Source: Palsa-1233 sp031367105 (GTDB lineage Bacteria > Gemmatimonadota > Gemmatimonadetes > Gemmatimonadales > GWC2-71-9). From it: a stretch of 18,824 nucleotides of DNA. The stretch spans positions 1 to 18,824 of the forward strand of contig JANLPG010000187.1 in the NCBI GenBank assembly GCA_031367105.1, in the 5' to 3' direction. Position 1 is the first letter of the stretch. The number at the start of each line of letters is the position of its first letter. A program made the position numbers and the translations under genes. Of this stretch, positions 15,453 to 18,824 are shown in pieces. The notes below the pieces were generated by a model, which was given only the letters and a program-made list of their open reading frames with translations, had not been told where the DNA came from and ran no database searches.

Positions 15453-15474
15453 TAGGCACCCTGCCGGTTACCTT
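15446..15474 (+). promoter_or_regulatory. Predicted groESL promoter
   Basis: TTGCTA (15446-15451) and TACCTT (15469-15474) are 17 bp apart. The predicted start point near 15481 lies between the two CIRCE operators, giving a leader of about 80 nt to groES. The pattern and its fit with the operators support it; no transcript data are available. Confidence 0.5.
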
Positions 15475-15483
15475 GCTTCCCGG

Positions 15484-15510
15484 TTGGCAGTCTCCCCTGG
15501 CGATTGCCAA
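15484..15510. promoter_or_regulatory. CIRCE operator 2 (predicted HrcA site) in the groES leader
   Basis: TTGGCAGTC (15484-15492) and GATTGCCAA (15502-15510) are again 9 bp apart and symmetric at 8 of 9 positions. They match canonical CIRCE at 14 of 18. The site starts 58 bp after operator 1 and probably lies at or just after the transcription start, so it could also form a stem-loop in the RNA leader. Confidence 0.75.
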
Positions 15511-15550
15511 GTCTTTGTCAAGTAGTCACTTACAGCATCACGTTCACGTT

Positions 15551-15555
15551 GGAGG
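15551..15555 (+). promoter_or_regulatory. Ribosome binding site fixing the groES start
   Basis: GGAGG lies 8 nt before the ATG at 15564. It rules out the in-frame ATG at 15504, which would sit inside the second CIRCE operator and add 20 residues not found in GroES. Confidence 0.75.
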
Positions 15556-15563
15556 TTCTGGTT

Positions 15564-15869
15564 ATGGCAGGCGCCAAGTCCAAGCAGACCATTTCGCCGC
15601 TCGAAGATCGTGTTGTGATCCGACCCGCCGATGAGGGCGAGTCGATGCGGGGCGGGCTCTACATCCCCGACACGGCCAAGGAAAAGCCGACTCAGGGCGA
15701 AGTCCTCGCCGTCGGTCCCGGCCGCTTCGAGAAGGGTGCCCGGGTGCCCGTCGACCTCAAGGTCGGCGACACGGTGATCTACGGGAAATACAGCGGCACG
15801 CCGTTCACGATCGACGGCAAGGAGGTCATGATCCTCAAGGCCTCTGACGTCCTCGCGAAGCTCGGCTGA
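15564..15869 (+). CDS. groES: Co-chaperonin GroES
   Basis: This 101-residue GroES forms the heptameric lid of the GroEL chamber in the cytoplasm. After a short polar N-terminal extension (MAGAKSKQT) the conserved core begins ISPLEDRVVIRP. The mobile loop that binds GroEL (about 24-38, GESMRGGLYIPD) is followed by TAKEKPTQGEVLAVGPG and the C-terminal VMILKASDVLA. The start is set by a strong GGAGG. groEL begins 30 bp after the stop, so the two are co-transcribed. Two CIRCE-type operators upstream indicate HrcA-controlled heat induction. Confidence 0.97.
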   Translation: MAGAKSKQTISPLEDRVVIRPADEGESMRGGLYIPDTAKEKPTQGEVLAVGPGRFEKGARVPVDLKVGDTVIYGKYSGTPFTIDGKEVMILKASDVLAKLG

Positions 15870-15899
15870 TCCACACCTACTGAACTGGGGAATTACACA

Positions 15900-17534
<1,635 letters not shown>

Positions 17535-17608
17535 TCCGCTCCGCGAACTGGTCTCCTGAGGGGCACCGCTTTGCGGCGGGCCGAAGGCGCGAAGCTCCGA
17601 AGTAGCAG

Positions 17609-17642
17609 GCAGCGGCCACCCCTCGGGGTGGCCGTCTGCTTT
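17609..17642 (+). terminator. Rho-independent-type terminator after groEL
   Basis: The stem GGCCACCC (17614-17621) pairs with GGGTGGCC (17626-17633) around a CTCG loop. An outer GCAG/CTGC pair (17609-17612 and 17636-17639) extends it across a small bulge. The T-run is short (three T at 17640-17642), so termination may be less than complete. Confidence 0.7.
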
Positions 17643-17658
17643 ACTGCACGTCCCTTGC

Positions 17659-17664
17659 TAGCTT
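17659..17664 (+). promoter_or_regulatory. Predicted -10 element for the MATE gene
   Basis: TAGCTT lies 9 nt before the ATG at 17674. A start point 6-8 nt after it would leave almost no leader. No clear -35 box is visible at the usual distance, and no ribosome binding site lies between the element and the ATG. Confidence 0.4.
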
Positions 17665-17673
17665 CCGCCCCCG

Positions 17674-18824
17674 ATGACCACCACGACTTCTGCGCCCGGG
17701 CTGGGCGTCTGGGACACGATCCGCGCGGCCCTGAGCGGCGTTGAGCGTGACTACACCACCGGGCCGGTCGGGCAGGCGGTGATCCTGCTCGCCATCCCGA
17801 TGGTGCTCGAGATGGCGCTGGAGTCGGTTTTCGCCGTGACCGATATCTTCTTCGTCTCGCGACTCGGCGCCGCAGCAGTGGCCACCGTCGGGCTGACGGA
17901 ATCGCTGCTTGCGATCGTGTACGCGCTCGCGATGGGACTCGCGATGGGTGTCACAGCGGTGGTCTCGCGGCGAATCGGTGAGAAGGATTCCGATGGTGCC
18001 TCGCACGCCGCCGCCCAGGGGCTGCTCCTCGGTGTTCTCGTCGCCGCAGTCCTCGGGATTACGGGCGCGATCTTCGCGCGCGAATTGCTGGTAATGATGG
18101 GAGCTTCCCCGGAGGTGCTCGCCGTCGGGACGACCTTTGCCCGCATTATGCTTGGTGGCGAAGTCACCGTCATCCTGCTCTTCCTCCTCAATGCCGGTTT
18201 CCGCGGGGCAGGGGACCCGGCGATCGCGATGCGGGTACTCTGGATCTCCAACGCCATCAACATCGTGCTCTGCCCGCTGCTGGTGTTCGGCGTGGGCCCC
18301 TTCCCCAAGCTCGGCGTCACGGGCGGCGCCATCGGCACCACGATTGGCCGAGGCGTCGGCGCCCTGCTCGCATTTCGGGCGATGACCACGCCGGGGCACC
18401 GGCTCCAGCTTCGTGCGCATCACTTCCGCCTCGACGCCAGGGTGATGACGACGATGCTCCGATTGGCCTCCTCGGCGACCCTGCAGTTCCTCATCGGGAC
18501 GGCGAGCTGGATTGGACTGGTCCGCATCATCGCCGGCTTCGGCAGCGTCGCGCTTGCAGGCTACACGATCGCGATCCGGCTGGTGATCTTCGCACTCCTC
18601 CCGTCGTGGGGACTCTCCAATGCTGCCGCCACGATCGTGGGGCAGAGCCTCGGTGCTGGCAAGCCGGATCGTGCCGAATCGGGCACGTGGACTGCGTGTC
18701 GGTACAATCTGATCTTCCTCGGCGTGCTGGGGGCCTGCTTCGTGGCAGCGGCGCCGCTGCTGGTCTCGGTCTTTGGACGCGATCCGGCCGTCACCGCCAT
18801 CGCGGCACGGGGGCTGCGGATCAT
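17674..18824 (+). CDS. MATE-family multidrug/Na+ antiporter, 3' end cut by window
   Basis: The first 383 codons of a MATE-family membrane transporter are visible with no stop before the window edge. These proteins export drugs, toxins or metabolites in exchange for Na+ or H+. After a polar N-terminus of about 27 residues, helices run through AVILLAIPMVLEM and then VFAVTDIFFVSRLG, a typical MATE first-helix pair. The first half has about six helices and includes LNAGFRGAGDP. The second half opens with helices near residue 260 and contains VGQSLGAGKPDRAE, the conserved loop of the family. The full family length is about 440-480 residues, so roughly 60-100 are missing. The start ATG follows the groEL terminator by 31 bp. 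The substrate cannot be told. Confidence 0.92.
   Translation, partial: MTTTTSAPGLGVWDTIRAALSGVERDYTTGPVGQAVILLAIPMVLEMALESVFAVTDIFFVSRLGAAAVATVGLTESLLAIVYALAMGLAMGVTAVVSRRIGEKDSDGASHAAAQGLLLGVLVAAVLGITGAIFARELLVMMGASPEVLAVGTTFARIMLGGEVTVILLFLLNAGFRGAGDPAIAMRVLWISNAINIVLCPLLVFGVGPFPKLGVTGGAIGTTIGRGVGALLAFRAMTTPGHRLQLRAHHFRLDARVMTTMLRLASSATLQFLIGTASWIGLVRIIAGFGSVALAGYTIAIRLVIFALLPSWGLSNAAATIVGQSLGAGKPDRAESGTWTACRYNLIFLGVLGACFVAAAPLLVSVFGRDPAVTAIAARGLRI

Noticed and set aside
15515..15532. Second groES promoter with TTGTCA as -35 box
   Set aside because: No -10-like hexamer lies 16-18 bp downstream, and a start there would leave CIRCE 2 upstream of rather than over the promoter core.
15504..15563. 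N-terminal extension of groES to an ATG at 15504
   Set aside because: It would begin inside the second CIRCE arm and add a non-conserved peptide, while GGAGG precedes the ATG at 15564.
17578..17604. Repeated CGAAG in the region after groEL
   Set aside because: Three short copies with uneven spacing are too few and too short to call a repeat element.

Overview
The window is GC-rich, densely packed bacterial chromosome with nearly all genes on the + strand. The two-membrane-type cell plan implied by several proteins, the Bat operon, the BshA-type glycosyltransferase, the CIRCE-controlled groESL and the style of the proteins suggest Gemmatimonadota. This is an inference from protein character and layout. 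No 16S rRNA gene or database search supports it.

Region 1 (1-12283) is one continuous train of overlapping or near-abutting genes with no gap above 15 bp. It opens with the last codons of an upstream gene (DUF58-like by context) and a one-helix membrane protein. Then comes a compressed Bat (Bacteroides aerotolerance-type) operon: batA, a batB-batC fusion and a batD-batE fusion. The train continues with housekeeping genes: mutL (mismatch repair), miaA (tRNA A37 prenylation), bshA (bacillithiol-type thiol synthesis), uppP (undecaprenyl-PP phosphatase), birA (biotin ligase), coaX (type III pantothenate kinase) and a UbiA-family prenyltransferase of unknown substrate.

Region 2 (12284-14298) starts with a plausible promoter and holds a three-gene cassette: two small membrane proteins of unknown function and a secreted NlpC/P60 peptidase with an N-terminal beta-rich, outer-membrane-like domain.

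Region 3 (14325-15332, minus strand) encodes a secreted protein whose His/Met spacing and local motifs match the two-copper core of peptidylglycine alpha-hydroxylating / dopamine beta-monooxygenases (PHM/DBH). It converges on the NlpC gene and diverges from groES.

Region 4 (15333-17642) is the groES-groEL operon. Its control region carries two CIRCE-type HrcA operators in tandem, flanking a plausible promoter, and a stem-loop terminator follows groEL.

Region 5 (17674-end) is a MATE-family efflux protein cut by the window edge. Its -10-like element lies so close to the ATG that the mRNA may be leaderless.

No tRNA, rRNA, CRISPR array, insertion sequence or phage gene was seen. The items most worth checking are the PHM/DBH-like protein, the tandem CIRCE control of groESL, and the two Bat fusions that keep signal-peptide-like segments at their joints.
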